From Streptomyces melanogenes (lineage in GTDB: Bacteria; Actinomycetota; Actinomycetes; Streptomycetales; Streptomycetaceae), in the NCBI RefSeq assembly GCF_014649795.1, contig NZ_BMTS01000026.1, positions 1 to 64,000 on the forward strand: DNA of 64,000 nucleotides, given 5' to 3'. Both the position numbers and the translations under genes were made by a program. How positions within the stretch are numbered: the stretch's first letter is position 1; every line of letters begins with the position of its first letter. The notes under the pieces were generated by a model. That model was not told where the DNA came from. It saw nothing but the letters and a program-made list of their open reading frames with translations, and searched no databases. Positions 9,075-18,271 of this stretch are shown here, piece by piece.

Positions 9075-9587
9075 GTGGCAGATCGTGGCCGGGACACGCA
9101 GTCCGCCGCCGATCGCGTCATCGAGCACCTCGGCTCCAGGGTCGCGCTGGCCCCGCGCAGGCGCTTCGCCAAGGACGCGGTGCTGATCGTGGACGGGACG
9201 CTGGTACCCACCCGCGACCACCAGGTCGCCGAGCAGTCGAAGAGCTATTGCTGCTCGACCAACCACCAGGTGGTCATCGACGCCGACACCCGCCTGGTCG
9301 TCGAGTCCGGTGCCAAACGGGTGGTCGGCAACACTGCGACGATCGCGGACGGCGGCTACCTGGGCACCGGGCTGATCATGCCGCACCACCGGCGCAAGGG
9401 CGAGGAACTGCCCGGCTGGAAGGAGGCCCACAACAAGAGCCACAGACGGGTTCGCGCCTGCGTCGAGCACGCCTTCGCCCGTATGAAGACCTGGAAGATC
9501 CTGCGCGACCGCAGTTTGAGAGGCGACGGTGTGCGCCATGCGATGCACGACGTTCCCCGCCTGCACAACCTCGCTCTCACGGGATGA
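9075..9587 (+). pseudogene. IS5-family transposase remnant (DDE type, internally deleted)
   Basis: The sequence encodes the back part of an IS5-type transposase of the DDE_Tnp_4 kind common in Streptomyces. It shows LIVDGTLVPTRDH with the first catalytic Asp, NHQVVIDADTRLVV with a second Asp-rich strand, TIADGGYLGTGLIMPH, and VRACVEHAFARMKTWKILRD with the catalytic Glu. The N-terminal DNA-binding half is missing. About 20 residues that normally separate the second Asp strand from SGAKRVVGN are also gone. It therefore cannot encode an active transposase. I could not identify both terminal repeats. It marks past insertion between the FG-GAP and VOC genes. Confidence 0.8.
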
Positions 9588-9624
9588 CTCCCGCCGCATG
9601 CGGGACCTGAGAGGTCAGGGGAGA

Positions 9625-9683
9625 CCGGCCTTGGGGAACATCGGGACAGCCGATCTCGGCTGCCCGATGTTTCCCAAGGCCGG
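9625..9683. terminator. long imperfect inverted repeat, probable bidirectional terminator
   Basis: Arms 9625-9651 and 9658-9683 pair almost completely, with one mismatch and one bulged A, around a 6-base loop. The repeat lies between the transposase remnant and the convergent VOC gene. It fits a terminator but could be what is left of an element end. Confidence 0.6.
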
Positions 9684-9717
9684 GGACGGCTCCCCACCTC
9701 GCCGTCTCGCAGGGGAA

Positions 9718-10149
9718 TCAGGCGAGGCAGAACTCGTTGCCCTCGATGTCCTGCATCGTGATGCACGACTCGTTGACGCCATCGGCGCGCTGCGTCAGCA
9801 CGTGTTTCGCGCCGAGCGCCATCAGCCGTGCGCATTCGGCCTCGAGTGTGGCCAGGCGTTCCTCACCCACGAGCCCTGTGCCGACCCGCACATCGAGATG
9901 CACCCGGTTCTTGACGACCTTGCCTTCGGGAACTCGCTGGAAGAGCAAGCGCGGTCCCACACCCGAGGGGTCAGTGCACGCGAAGTAGATCTCATCCTCG
10001 GGCGGCAGCGAGAGGTGGTACTCCTCCCACGTGGCAAAGCCCTCCGGGACCGTCGGTACGACGTACCCCAGCACCTCGCACCAGAAGGCGGCGAGGCGCG
10101 CAGGCTCCGCGCAGTCGAAGGTTACTTGGAACTGTCTGATCGTTGACAT
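9718..10149 (-). CDS. VOC-superfamily (glyoxalase/bleomycin-resistance-like) protein
   Basis: This 143-residue protein has two beta-alpha-beta-beta-beta halves of the vicinal oxygen chelate fold. The first half holds TFDCAEPARLAAFWCEVLGY and a DPSGVGPRLLFQRVPE strand. The second begins NRVHLDVRVG and ends MQDIEGNEFCLA, a typical VOC C-terminus. The ATG at 10149 was chosen because the fold starts six residues later; the longer reading adds 59 implausible residues. Streptomyces have many such proteins, most without a known substrate. The metal ligands expected in the family (an H in VHLDV, an E in EGNEF) are present. It is monocistronic. Confidence 0.8.
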   Translation of the reverse strand: MSTIRQFQVTFDCAEPARLAAFWCEVLGYVVPTVPEGFATWEEYHLSLPPEDEIYFACTDPSGVGPRLLFQRVPEGKVVKNRVHLDVRVGTGLVGEERLATLEAECARLMALGAKHVLTQRADGVNESCITMQDIEGNEFCLA

Positions 10150-10518
10150 CGGCGCACGATAACAGGGGCCCGGCTCATCTCCCCAGGTCGGGAGGTCCGC
10201 ACGTTGTCGGGGGGAGGCGTCTGCTACCCGCTGCTGTGTCGTGCGGTCGCAGGGGTGAACCGAGGTCAGCGCCTCCCCTAAGGGAACCTGGGATGCGATC
10301 CCGGCCGGCCACACTCGTGCTGCCAAAGACTAGTCGCTGCGCTGGAGGCCTTCGCGGCAGTGACGGGAGATGAGGAAATGCGATCCAGGCCGACGGCTTG
10401 GCGGATCTCCTGAGTGGTGCTGCCTGTCGTCCGCTGGTCGACGACCCGCTGGCTCTCGGCAGTGAAAGAAGGTGGTCTCTGTGGACGGTTGCCGGGTATC
10501 GGTGCGGAGGCGGCGCGT
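10150..10518. other. gene-free region
   Basis: No supported gene on either strand. It would contain the VOC promoter (right of 10149, reading left) and the 3' side of the YcxB-like gene. No clear repeat or hairpin was recognised. Confidence 0.4.
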
Positions 10519-11073
10519 CTATCGGGCAGACGCCGTGGGGGCGGCCAGAGGCAGCTGCAGGTGGAGAATCTGCCGCAGCCGGTCGGCGTCTTCGGGCTGG
10601 TGAAACGCTCGCTTGGGCAGGAAGGTCATGCACTTCTGGTCAGCGCTGAGCAGCACGAACAGGTTGGGAGTTTCCAGGTAGCGCGAGAACTTGGCCCAGG
10701 CGGACCACTGGTGTTCGTGCTGGGTCGCGGCCGTCACCCCGGAGGCGTCCACGGTGATGTAGCGCGGTCCTTGCGCCTGGCCGTGCCGGTGAGCCTGCCG
10801 GGCGCGCATCCGTGGCGCGATCACCAGGAAGAACACCAGGAGTATGGAGCCGAACATCAGTGGGCCCAAGTCCAGTTCAGCGCCTGGGTGGTCGATCCGA
10901 AGGCCCAGTGCGAGGAGCACCAGCCCCATCCCGGTAATGAGCCACTGGCTGCGCCGGCCAGCGGGGGAGGCCTTCATCAGGACGCGCATCGCCTCCTGGA
11001 ACTCCGATGCTGTCGCCTGATAGGCCACCTGCACAGCCGCGACCGTGCCCAGCTGACCGTTATCCGTACTCAT
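10519..11073 (-). CDS. YcxB-like membrane protein
   Basis: This is a 184-residue protein with two adjacent transmembrane helices at about residues 45-85 (WLITGMGLVLLALGL and GPLMFGSILLVFFLVIAP). They are followed by a basic loop and a soluble domain with ITVDASGVTAATQHEHQWSA and WAKFSRYLETPNLFVLLSA. This helix pair plus a PH-like strand domain matches the YcxB-like family, whose function is unknown. The ATG at 11073 has GGAG upstream. It has no close operon partner, as the next gene on this strand starts 945 bases away. Confidence 0.75.
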   Translation of the reverse strand: MSTDNGQLGTVAAVQVAYQATASEFQEAMRVLMKASPAGRRSQWLITGMGLVLLALGLRIDHPGAELDLGPLMFGSILLVFFLVIAPRMRARQAHRHGQAQGPRYITVDASGVTAATQHEHQWSAWAKFSRYLETPNLFVLLSADQKCMTFLPKRAFHQPEDADRLRQILHLQLPLAAPTASAR

Positions 11074-11265
11074 TGGTTTCTCTCCTGGCTTGGTGGATCG
11101 CCAGTGAGCCGAGCCGGAGCGTGCTTTCTGCCGATTTACCGGACCATTATGCGCGGCCCTTCGGCGGCTGCAGTGCGCAGCCCCGGCACGGCACAGCAGG
11201 GGTGGGGCGTGGTGTCTGCGTTATGCCACCGCTCGCCACCCAACCGTGTGCCCGGGGGACTGGAG

Positions 11266-12018
11266 TCAGCGCTCCATCCGCACCCGTACGACGAAGTCGT
11301 GCAGGGCGTCGTGTCCGGCGGGGGCGTCGGGCAGTAGCGACTCCGCCTGCGCCGAGTCGAGCACGCCGTGCAGCGCCTCGATGTCTCCCGCCACCCGCTC
11401 GGGGTCGAGCCCGGTCGCGGCCCCGTGCTCGGCCTCGGCCTTCACCGCGATCAGATCGGGCAGATAGGCGGGCGCGGTCACCTCGCCGAGCAGCGTGGGC
11501 AGGTCCGCCTGCACCTCGCCGCTGCGCATCAGATGGATGCCGGTGAGCAGCACGCGGAAGGTGTAGAGCAGCGGCTTCAGCTCGCCGGTCTTCTCGTACA
11601 GCCGCCACTGGGTGTTCGCGAACCCCCGGTAGTGGTGGGCGTGGTGCGAGGTCAGCACGGACGGGGCGAGCGTCACCAGCTCCGCGTGCGGGTCGGTGGT
11701 GTGCACGACCAGCGGTGAGAGCAGCTGCTCCAACACATACCCGTTGCGGCGCAGCATCAGGCGGACGAACTTGCGCAGGTCGTGGGTGACCAGGTCCATC
11801 TCGACCCCGTCCCGGTCCCACATCAGGGACCGGCTCTCCTCCGGCTCGCGCAGCCCGAGCAGCGCCTCGGCCGGGAGCAGATGGACGCCGCGCAGGTCGA
11901 CGTCGGAGTCCCGGGAGGGGAAGCCGTAGAGGTGGGCGCCCGAGACCGTGGCGAAGAGCAGCGGGTCGGGCTGCTCGCGCACCACGGCTGCGAGGTCGAT
12001 GGTCTGGAGATCCGTCAT
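11266..12018 (-). CDS. predicted nucleotidyltransferase (COG3541-like)
   Basis: This is a 250-residue protein with the DNA polymerase beta-type nucleotidyltransferase core at its N-terminus. It has SGAHLYGFPSRDSDVDLRGV, in which the GS-like turn and the DSDVD metal-binding aspartates are intact, followed by a third acidic strand at VEMDLVTHDLRKF. The C-terminal half is helical, with HHYRGFANTQWRLY and KPLLYTFRVLLTGIHLM, as in the standalone Streptomyces members. The nucleotide acceptor is unknown. Such proteins sometimes act as antitoxin partners or modify toxins, but no toxin gene lies next to it. It starts at ATG 12018. Confidence 0.8.
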   Translation of the reverse strand: MTDLQTIDLAAVVREQPDPLLFATVSGAHLYGFPSRDSDVDLRGVHLLPAEALLGLREPEESRSLMWDRDGVEMDLVTHDLRKFVRLMLRRNGYVLEQLLSPLVVHTTDPHAELVTLAPSVLTSHHAHHYRGFANTQWRLYEKTGELKPLLYTFRVLLTGIHLMRSGEVQADLPTLLGEVTAPAYLPDLIAVKAEAEHGAATGLDPERVAGDIEALHGVLDSAQAESLLPDAPAGHDALHDFVVRVRMER

Positions 12019-12246
12019 GGATCAAGCATCCCAGAGCGCCCCTACTGCTGCGTTCCGCAAGGCGGTACTCGAAGGGGCGTCGCAGGTGCCGGGTTGGAGG
12101 CTCGGGTCGGCCCCAGCCGGACGTTGCCCGCTGACCGCGGACGAACAGCAGCGATGTCCCCACCGGTCCGGGGGCGCTGGGGCGGACGCTCCGTCGCCGC
12201 CGCGGCCTGACCAAGTAAGTGATCCCGCCGTGTCCGGATGGGGAGA

Positions 12247-12744
12247 TCAGACAGCGGCCAGGTTCTTCGCCATGACCCGCTCCCTGCCGACGCCATCGGG
12301 CAGAAGATCGCCGGGCTCACCCGTGTCCGTGAAACCGTGCCGCTCATAGAGCGCGATTGCCGTGCGGTTGTCCGGCATAACGGACAGCCGCAGCGCCGTG
12401 GCACCGCGCTCCGCCGCCCACCGCTCGACCGCCCGGATCAGGTGGTCACCCACGCCCTTGCCCCGAGCCGTGGGGTCGACCCACATCGAGATCAACTCCA
12501 CGTTCTGTGCTCCCTCGCCCGGCACTCCGCTGGCCATGCCCACCGGAAGGCCGTCGAGGAGCGCGACCAGATCGTGCGCGCCAGGAATCGACAGGCGGGC
12601 ACGCCAACGTTCCTCTTGGTCGCCGGAGCCCTGCCACTGGGCCAGTGTCGATCCGAACGCGTAGGGCGCCTCAGCAAGCGCGGCCAGTCGCAACTCACGC
12701 CAAAGGGGCCACTCGTCTGATTCCAAAGTGCGTAGTTCAAGCAT
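12247..12744 (-). CDS. GNAT-family N-acetyltransferase
   Basis: This 165-residue protein has the full GNAT fold. It begins LELRTLESDEWPLWRELRLA, with APYAFGSTL nearby. Motif A, the acetyl-CoA pyrophosphate loop, is RGKGVGDHLIRAV at about residue 100, and the C-terminal ALYERHGFTDTGE is the usual motif B. I chose the ATG at 12744; an ATG four codons upstream (12756) is possible and neither has a strong ribosome site. The acceptor substrate is unknown. It has no operon partner; the NRPS cluster begins to its right. Confidence 0.82.
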   Translation of the reverse strand: MLELRTLESDEWPLWRELRLAALAEAPYAFGSTLAQWQGSGDQEERWRARLSIPGAHDLVALLDGLPVGMASGVPGEGAQNVELISMWVDPTARGKGVGDHLIRAVERWAAERGATALRLSVMPDNRTAIALYERHGFTDTGEPGDLLPDGVGRERVMAKNLAAV

Positions 12745-12877
12745 GATCCAGACCATGCCTGCCCGCCGGGGCGGGCAGCAAGTTGATTACCACCATGCAA
12801 CCGAGGCCGTTCAGCCCTGCGGCCAACCGAAACCGGGGAGCACATGCCGCTCGTGGTGGTCACCGCCCCTCAAACGC

Positions 12878-13642
12878 CTAGCCGCTCAGGAGGGCTTCGC
12901 CGGCGAGTTCTCTCACCTCCACCGGGGAGGTGGAGGTGGCCAGGGCGGCCGTGTAGCCCGGGCCGCACGCCGTCAGGGGGCGCACTGTGAGACCCGTCGG
13001 CAGGCGTACGCCGGTGTCCGGGTTCGTGTGCAGCTTCGGGGCGCTGCCCGGAATCGCGACTTCGAGGTGGCGCGCCGGGATCCGGAGCCCGGTGCCCAGG
13101 GCCTTGAGTACCGCCTCCTTCTGGGTCCAGATGTCGGTGAGTACCTGCGGCTGCCGGTCGACGTCGTGCTTGCGAACGTGGGCGGCTTCCAGGGGTGAAC
13201 AGATGGCGTCCACAAGGGAGTTGGCGTCGCCCACGCGACTCAGTGACTCCACGTCCACACCGACCCGCATACCGTGGGCGACAGCTACTGCCACCCTGCC
13301 CCCGGCGTGGGAGACCGAGACGTCCAGTTCGGGGGCGTCGAGGGAGCGCGGGCGTCCGTGGTGCGCGTCGCAGTCCGGGCACTCGCGGGCGATCCGGACT
13401 TCCGTGGGCGAGAGGCCCGTATGCCTGCCCAGTGCGCTGCGCAGGAGGACGGCACCGGTCAGGAACTCCGCCTTTAGCACATCGTTGCGGTATTGCGCCA
13501 GACGTTTATTTTCCTGTGGGGAGAGGAGTCGGGAGAATTCGGGCAGTCCCTCGTCGGCCCATGCCCACCAGATCGTGACCCGGCCCTCGGTGAGGGGGAA
13601 GACCTGTGTCCGGGTAAGGCGGGAGAGAGGGGGTGAATTCAT
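12878..13642 (-). CDS. Sfp-type 4'-phosphopantetheinyl transferase
   Basis: This 254-residue enzyme would transfer the phosphopantetheine arm of coenzyme A to carrier-protein serines, activating the T and ACP domains of the adjacent cluster. The family marks are clear: LAQYRNDVLKAEFLTGAVLL, LDVSVSHAGGRVAVAVA, the Mg-binding GVDVES, and the helix TDIWTQKEAVLKALGTGL with the W-x-x-K-E-A signature. The ATG at 13642 was taken because the conserved fold begins soon after and an AGGG lies upstream; an ATG at 13747 would add 35 poor residues. It is divergent from the MbtH gene, sharing a 203-base promoter region, and marks the left end of the cluster. Confidence 0.92.
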   Translation of the reverse strand: MNSPPLSRLTRTQVFPLTEGRVTIWWAWADEGLPEFSRLLSPQENKRLAQYRNDVLKAEFLTGAVLLRSALGRHTGLSPTEVRIARECPDCDAHHGRPRSLDAPELDVSVSHAGGRVAVAVAHGMRVGVDVESLSRVGDANSLVDAICSPLEAAHVRKHDVDRQPQVLTDIWTQKEAVLKALGTGLRIPARHLEVAIPGSAPKLHTNPDTGVRLPTGLTVRPLTACGPGYTAALATSTSPVEVRELAGEALLSG

Positions 13643-13845
13643 CTTCTGAACCCTAGGATCTCGACCGTCGCGGCGCGATGTGATCGCGGTCACTTGCATG
13701 GCGTGCGCTCCGGTCATAGGGTTCTGGCCAGGAGCGGGCGAGTCCAAAGGCAGCCCGGTGGGAGTTTTGGATTCCCTTTACCTTCTGTGTGCCGATCATG
13801 GTGCATATTTAAGTCCCTGACCGGGGGCAACGGGGAGAACGTGCA
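13643..13845. promoter_or_regulatory. divergent promoter region of the NRPS cluster
   Basis: These 203 bases separate the PPTase and MbtH genes. An AT-rich patch around 13765-13815, with a CATATTTAAG element near 13804, is the best candidate for the rightward promoter. GGGGAG about ten bases before the GTG at 13846 is the ribosome site. No operator could be assigned, and no pathway regulator gene was found in the cluster. Confidence 0.45.
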
Positions 13846-14046
13846 GTGAGTTCATCGGTACCAGAAGTTTCTTTGTACGCGGTTGTCGTCAATGACGAAG
13901 AGCAGTTCTCTATCTGGAGATCGGGGCGCGATATTCCCCCCGGCTGGCGGCATACCGGTTTCACTGGAGGCAAGCAGCAGTGCCTCTCGCACATTGCAGA
14001 GGTCTGGGTCGATATGCGCCCCGTGTCCCTCCGTGTGAACGCCTGA
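13846..14046 (+). CDS. MbtH-like protein
   Basis: This 66-residue protein is of the MbtH family, which binds NRPS adenylation domains and is needed for their folding or activity. The fold is visible as VVVNDEEQFSIWRSG, IPPGWRHTGFTGGKQQCLSH and VWVDMRPVSLR, including the tryptophans that grip the A domain. The start is GTG, with GGGGAG upstream. It comes directly before NRPS-A (76-base gap), as is normal. Its codons, like the first 1.2 kb of NRPS-A, use more A/T at third positions than the rest of the cluster. Confidence 0.93.
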   Translation: MSSSVPEVSLYAVVVNDEEQFSIWRSGRDIPPGWRHTGFTGGKQQCLSHIAEVWVDMRPVSLRVNA

Positions 14047-14122
14047 TCGCCCTTCGAGGGTCGTCGCGGGTGCTTCGTGGTAGTCACCCGCCGGTATGTC
14101 GTGCTTGACTTCGGGGGAAGTA

Positions 14123-17100
14123 ATGTCTGGCGATGTCGCCATTTCTGAAATGGGCCTCGATCAGCGGCGTGCACTGGAGGAGAAACTCCTGGCCGCCGCC
14201 GCCCGCAAAAGGTCGGTGAAACCGGCGGATGTTCTGCCCGAAGTACAGGGCCCGATTCCCGTCTCGCTGGCCCAACGGCGGCTGTGGTTCTTCTACCGGC
14301 TCCGCCCGCACAGCTCGCTCTATCAGAGCTCCGCGTGTTTCGAGCTGCTCGGCCCGTGTGACCGCGGGGCACTCGCCGCTGCCGTGAACGCCCTCCTGTC
14401 CCGCCATGACGTCTTGCGAACGCGCCTGGTGGAAGGGTCGGACGGGGTTCCGCTCCAGTATGTGGACGCGCCCGGTGAAGTCGAGCGGACCACTGTGGTG
14501 CCGCGCCCCGAGGGTCTGTCCGACCCGGCGTGGGAGACCGAGGTGCGCCGGCAGCTGGGCGAATTCGTCACCCAGCCGTTCTCGCTCGACGGGGAGTGGC
14601 CGATCCGGGTTTCCTGGTGGGACCTGGGCGCGACGCGGAGCATTGTCGCCGTCAGTCTCCATCACATCGTTTCGGACGGCCGATCCATCGACGTTCTGCT
14701 CCGCGACCTCCAGCATCTTTATGCCCGAGAAGCGGGTGCACGTGACGACGGCCCCGCCCCGCTCCTCGCCCAGTACGCGCAGTTCTCCCTCTGGCAGCAT
14801 CAGCAGGTCGGCACCAAAGGCTGGGAAAGCCAGATCGACTACTGGAAAGAGCAGCTTTCCGGGCTTCCGGGAAGCGTGTGGATCCCTACGGATGGATCCC
14901 GGTCGGCGAATCAGTCCTTCCGTGGAAATGCCGTGCAGGTCGATCTGCCGGAACCGCTCGCGGAACGCGTGCGACGTTTCAGCGCGGAACAGTCGAGTAC
15001 GGTGTTCACCACAATGATGGCCGCATTCCAGGTTCTGCTCCACCGGTACAGCGGAGAAGAATCCCTGGCCGTCGGAACACCGGTCGCCGGCCGCGGGCGC
15101 AAAGAGTTCCAGGATGCCATCGGGTTCTTTGTGAATACTCTGGCCATCCGTGCAGATTTCGGGCCTGAAGTCAGCTTTGCTGAATTGGTCCGGCAGGTCA
15201 GGGGTGCCGTCCTTGAGGGGCTCGAAAAGCAGGATGTCCCCTTTGATGTCATTGTGAATGAGCTTGGGTTGGAACGTCAGCTCTCGCACAATCCGGTCTT
15301 CCAGCACACCTTCCAGTACAACGCCGAAGGCGCTTCGGAGCTGGAGCTGCACGGCCTGGAATGCCGACGGGTATGGCCCCAGCCCCAGGCGAGCGACTTC
15401 GACCTCTCGATGTACATCAACGAGACGGCCGACGGCATGGCCGGGTGGCTCTCCTACAGCACCGACCTCTTCTCCGAAGAAACCGCACGGCGGGTGGCGC
15501 GGCACTACGTCGCGCTGCTGGAGGAGCTGCTGCGCTTCCCCGAACTGCCGGTGCGACGCGCCGGGTTCCTCGCACCGGACGAGCGCGAGGAACTCTTCGG
15601 TGATCTCGCGGGCGGCCCGAGCGGTGAGGTACCGCGCCGGTCCCTGCACACGTGCGTCGCCGAGCAGGCTCTGGCCCGCCCGGACGCTCCCGCGGTGGTG
15701 TGCGGGGACGACATCCTCACCTACGCCGAACTGTGGGAGCGTGCGGGGCGGTTGGCGGAGCGACTGCGTCGGCGCGGCGTGGGCCGGGGCGATGTGGTGG
15801 CCCTGATGCTGCCTCCCTCGACCGCTGTGAGCGTGGCCGTGGTCGCGGTGTTGCGCACCGGTGCCGGCTACCTCGGTGTCGACCCCCGCTTCGCCGGCAC
15901 CTGGGTGGACCACGCGCTGGCCGACTCCGGCGCCCGGTACGTCATCACCACCGAGGAACTCCGCCCGCGCGCCGGACTCCTGCCCGCCCTGCTGGTCGAC
16001 CCGCACCGCGGCACCGCGGTGGCGGAGCCCGGTGAGGGCGCCGACCCTGCCGGGGCACAGGAGCACGAACTTCCGTACGCGCCGGACGACATGGCGTACG
16101 TGGTGTACACCGGCGGCTCCACCGGGCGCCCCAAGGGTGTGGTGATCGAGCACAGGAGTCTGGAGTCCTTCATCCAGCACGGGATCGTGCCTATGGGTGT
16201 GACGGCCGCCGACCGGGTGCTGCAGTTCAGCTCGATCAGCTTCGACGCCTCCGTCGAAGAGCTGGCCGCCGCCTTCGCGACGGGTGCCGCCCTGGTCGTC
16301 AAGGACGAGATGTTCGACCTGTCACCCACGCGCTTCGCCGCATGGTGCCGGGAGCGCGGTGTCACCGTGCTGGACCTGCCCACGGCGTACTGGCACGAAC
16401 TCGTCGACGCGGGTGCGAGTGCGGCTCTGGACGCCTGCCCGGACCTGCGGGTCCTGTGCATCGGTGGTGAAGGAGCCGCCCCTGACCGGGTACGGCGCTG
16501 GCAGGCGGAGGCGGGTCCCCGGATCCGCCTGCTCAACGGCTACGGCCCGTCCGAGTGCACCATCACGGCCACCTGGATGGACCTGACCGAGGCGGAGATC
16601 CAGGACGCCGTGCCGATCGGCCGCCCGGTCGGCAATCTGCGGGCCTACGTCCTGGACGCCGATGGCGAACCGGTGGCGCGCGGCAGCGCGGGCGAACTGT
16701 GTCTGTCGGGGCCGAGCGTGGCGCGCGGCTACCTGGGCCGGGGCGATCTGACGGCCGCCTCCTTCGTACCCGACCCGTATTCCGGGCAGCCGGGCGACCG
16801 GCTGTACCGGACCGGCGACCGCGCCCGTTTCCTGCCCGACGGCACGCTGGCGCTACTGGGCCGGCTGGATCAGCAGATCAAGTTCCGCGGTTACCGCATC
16901 GAGCCGGGTGACATCGAAGCCACCCTGCGCACCCATCCCGAGGTACACGACGCGCTGGTCAGACTGCGCGCCGACGACGGTGGCGAGCGCCGGCTCGTCG
17001 CCTACGTGGTGACGGACGGCACGGACCCCGGCGGGCCGGGCGGCCTGGAGGACGAACTGCGCCGCCATCTTGCGGCGCGCCTGCCCGGATACATGGTGCC

Positions 17101-18271
17101 GTCCGCCGTGGTGGCGCTGGCGGAGATCCCTCGCACTCCCTCGGGCAAGCTGGCCGCTGACCGGCTCCCGTCACCGCCCCGCGCCTCGGCGCACCAGGCG
17201 CGGCGCACCCCGCCGCGCGACGACCTGGAGCGTACGTTGTGCGGCCTGTGGCAGCAGTTGCTCGGCCTCGACGAGGTCGGCATCGAGGACGACTTCTTCC
17301 TTCTGGGGGGCCACTCCCTGCTCGCCGTCCAGCTCGTTCACCGCATCGAGCAGGAGTGCGCGGTCGCGATGTCCGTGTCGGTGCTCTTCCCGTCCGCGAC
17401 CCCCGAGCGGGTCGCCCGGCTGGTGCGCGAGCGCGGCGAGCTCACGACGGCCGGGACGGCCGCGCTGCTGCGCGACGACGAAGCCGGCGTACTCACGGTG
17501 CTGGCGCACCCCGTCGGGGGCGACGTCACCTGCTATCTGCCGCTCGCCAGAGCCCTGCCGACTCCGGCGTCCGTGCTGGGGCTACGCTCACCTGGGCTCG
17601 AGGGGGACCTCGGACGGCTGCGTGACCTGGGTGACCTCGCCGGGCTCGCGGCGCTGTACGCGGACGACCTGGAAGCCCGTGGCACGGTGCCCCACGTCTT
17701 CGCCGGATGGTCGCTGGGCGGCCTGGTCGCCCTTGAGCTGGCCCGTGAATGGCAGCGCCGGCACGGTACGGCCCTTCCGGTGGTCGCGATCGATTCGACG
17801 TTGCGCGGCGAGCGGCCGCCTGCCGGGGGCTGGGACGAGGCACAGACGTTCGCCGCCTTCGCCCGGGACATCGGCCGCATCCTCGGCGTCGACGTCCCGG
17901 ACACCACTCGTCTGACGGCGCCCGAACGCCTGCGGGCCCTGCACGACTGCCTCGCCGATGCCGGGCACATCGCCCCGGGCAGCGTCGAGCGTTCGGTGGG
18001 CCTGCGCTACGAGGTGTTCCGCGAACACCTGCGGCTCGGCGCGGCGTACGAGCCGAGCCCCTACGACGGCCCCGTCACCCTCCTGGTCGCCGAACGGCGC
18101 CCCGACGCCCACCAGGTCGTCGAGGAGTGGCGCACCGTCGCGGGAGCGCGGCTGCGCACCGAGCCGCTGCCCGCCGACCACTACGCGCTGATGACAGCGG
18201 CGCATGCGCACCGCGTCGCCGGGCTCTGGCCGCACCCTGTGAACGACCCAGAACGGAACACGCATGGCTAG
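14123..18271 (+). CDS. NRPS-A: C-A-T-TE, terminal module
   Basis: This 1382-residue single module carries the only thioesterase. I chose the ATG at 14123, preceded by GGGGGAA; an ATG at 14096 is also in frame. Condensation domain about 45-470 has an intact HHIVSDG at 180-186. Adenylation domain about 510-1000 has LTYAEL, YTGGSTGRPKG and YRTGDRARF. Carrier domain LGGHSL has its Ser near 1065. Thioesterase about 1110-1382 has AGWSLGG with Ser near 1197. Aligning by eye to the GrsA pocket gives D-A-E-D-C-G-G-I-T, a code I do not recognise; acidic residues at positions 239 and 278 fit a basic or diamino side chain. The C domain is clearly lower in G+C than the remainder. It overlaps the exporter start by 8 bases. 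It should take the finished chain and release or cyclise it. Confidence 0.93.
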   Translation: MSGDVAISEMGLDQRRALEEKLLAAAARKRSVKPADVLPEVQGPIPVSLAQRRLWFFYRLRPHSSLYQSSACFELLGPCDRGALAAAVNALLSRHDVLRTRLVEGSDGVPLQYVDAPGEVERTTVVPRPEGLSDPAWETEVRRQLGEFVTQPFSLDGEWPIRVSWWDLGATRSIVAVSLHHIVSDGRSIDVLLRDLQHLYAREAGARDDGPAPLLAQYAQFSLWQHQQVGTKGWESQIDYWKEQLSGLPGSVWIPTDGSRSANQSFRGNAVQVDLPEPLAERVRRFSAEQSSTVFTTMMAAFQVLLHRYSGEESLAVGTPVAGRGRKEFQDAIGFFVNTLAIRADFGPEVSFAELVRQVRGAVLEGLEKQDVPFDVIVNELGLERQLSHNPVFQHTFQYNAEGASELELHGLECRRVWPQPQASDFDLSMYINETADGMAGWLSYSTDLFSEETARRVARHYVALLEELLRFPELPVRRAGFLAPDEREELFGDLAGGPSGEVPRRSLHTCVAEQALARPDAPAVVCGDDILTYAELWERAGRLAERLRRRGVGRGDVVALMLPPSTAVSVAVVAVLRTGAGYLGVDPRFAGTWVDHALADSGARYVITTEELRPRAGLLPALLVDPHRGTAVAEPGEGADPAGAQEHELPYAPDDMAYVVYTGGSTGRPKGVVIEHRSLESFIQHGIVPMGVTAADRVLQFSSISFDASVEELAAAFATGAALVVKDEMFDLSPTRFAAWCRERGVTVLDLPTAYWHELVDAGASAALDACPDLRVLCIGGEGAAPDRVRRWQAEAGPRIRLLNGYGPSECTITATWMDLTEAEIQDAVPIGRPVGNLRAYVLDADGEPVARGSAGELCLSGPSVARGYLGRGDLTAASFVPDPYSGQPGDRLYRTGDRARFLPDGTLALLGRLDQQIKFRGYRIEPGDIEATLRTHPEVHDALVRLRADDGGERRLVAYVVTDGTDPGGPGGLEDELRRHLAARLPGYMVPSAVVALAEIPRTPSGKLAADRLPSPPRASAHQARRTPPRDDLERTLCGLWQQLLGLDEVGIEDDFFLLGGHSLLAVQLVHRIEQECAVAMSVSVLFPSATPERVARLVRERGELTTAGTAALLRDDEAGVLTVLAHPVGGDVTCYLPLARALPTPASVLGLRSPGLEGDLGRLRDLGDLAGLAALYADDLEARGTVPHVFAGWSLGGLVALELAREWQRRHGTALPVVAIDSTLRGERPPAGGWDEAQTFAAFARDIGRILGVDVPDTTRLTAPERLRALHDCLADAGHIAPGSVERSVGLRYEVFREHLRLGAAYEPSPYDGPVTLLVAERRPDAHQVVEEWRTVAGARLRTEPLPADHYALMTAAHAHRVAGLWPHPVNDPERNTHG

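Noticed and set aside
9075..9587. Active IS5-family insertion sequence
   Set aside because: The N-terminal half and part of the catalytic core are missing, and no pair of terminal repeats was found.
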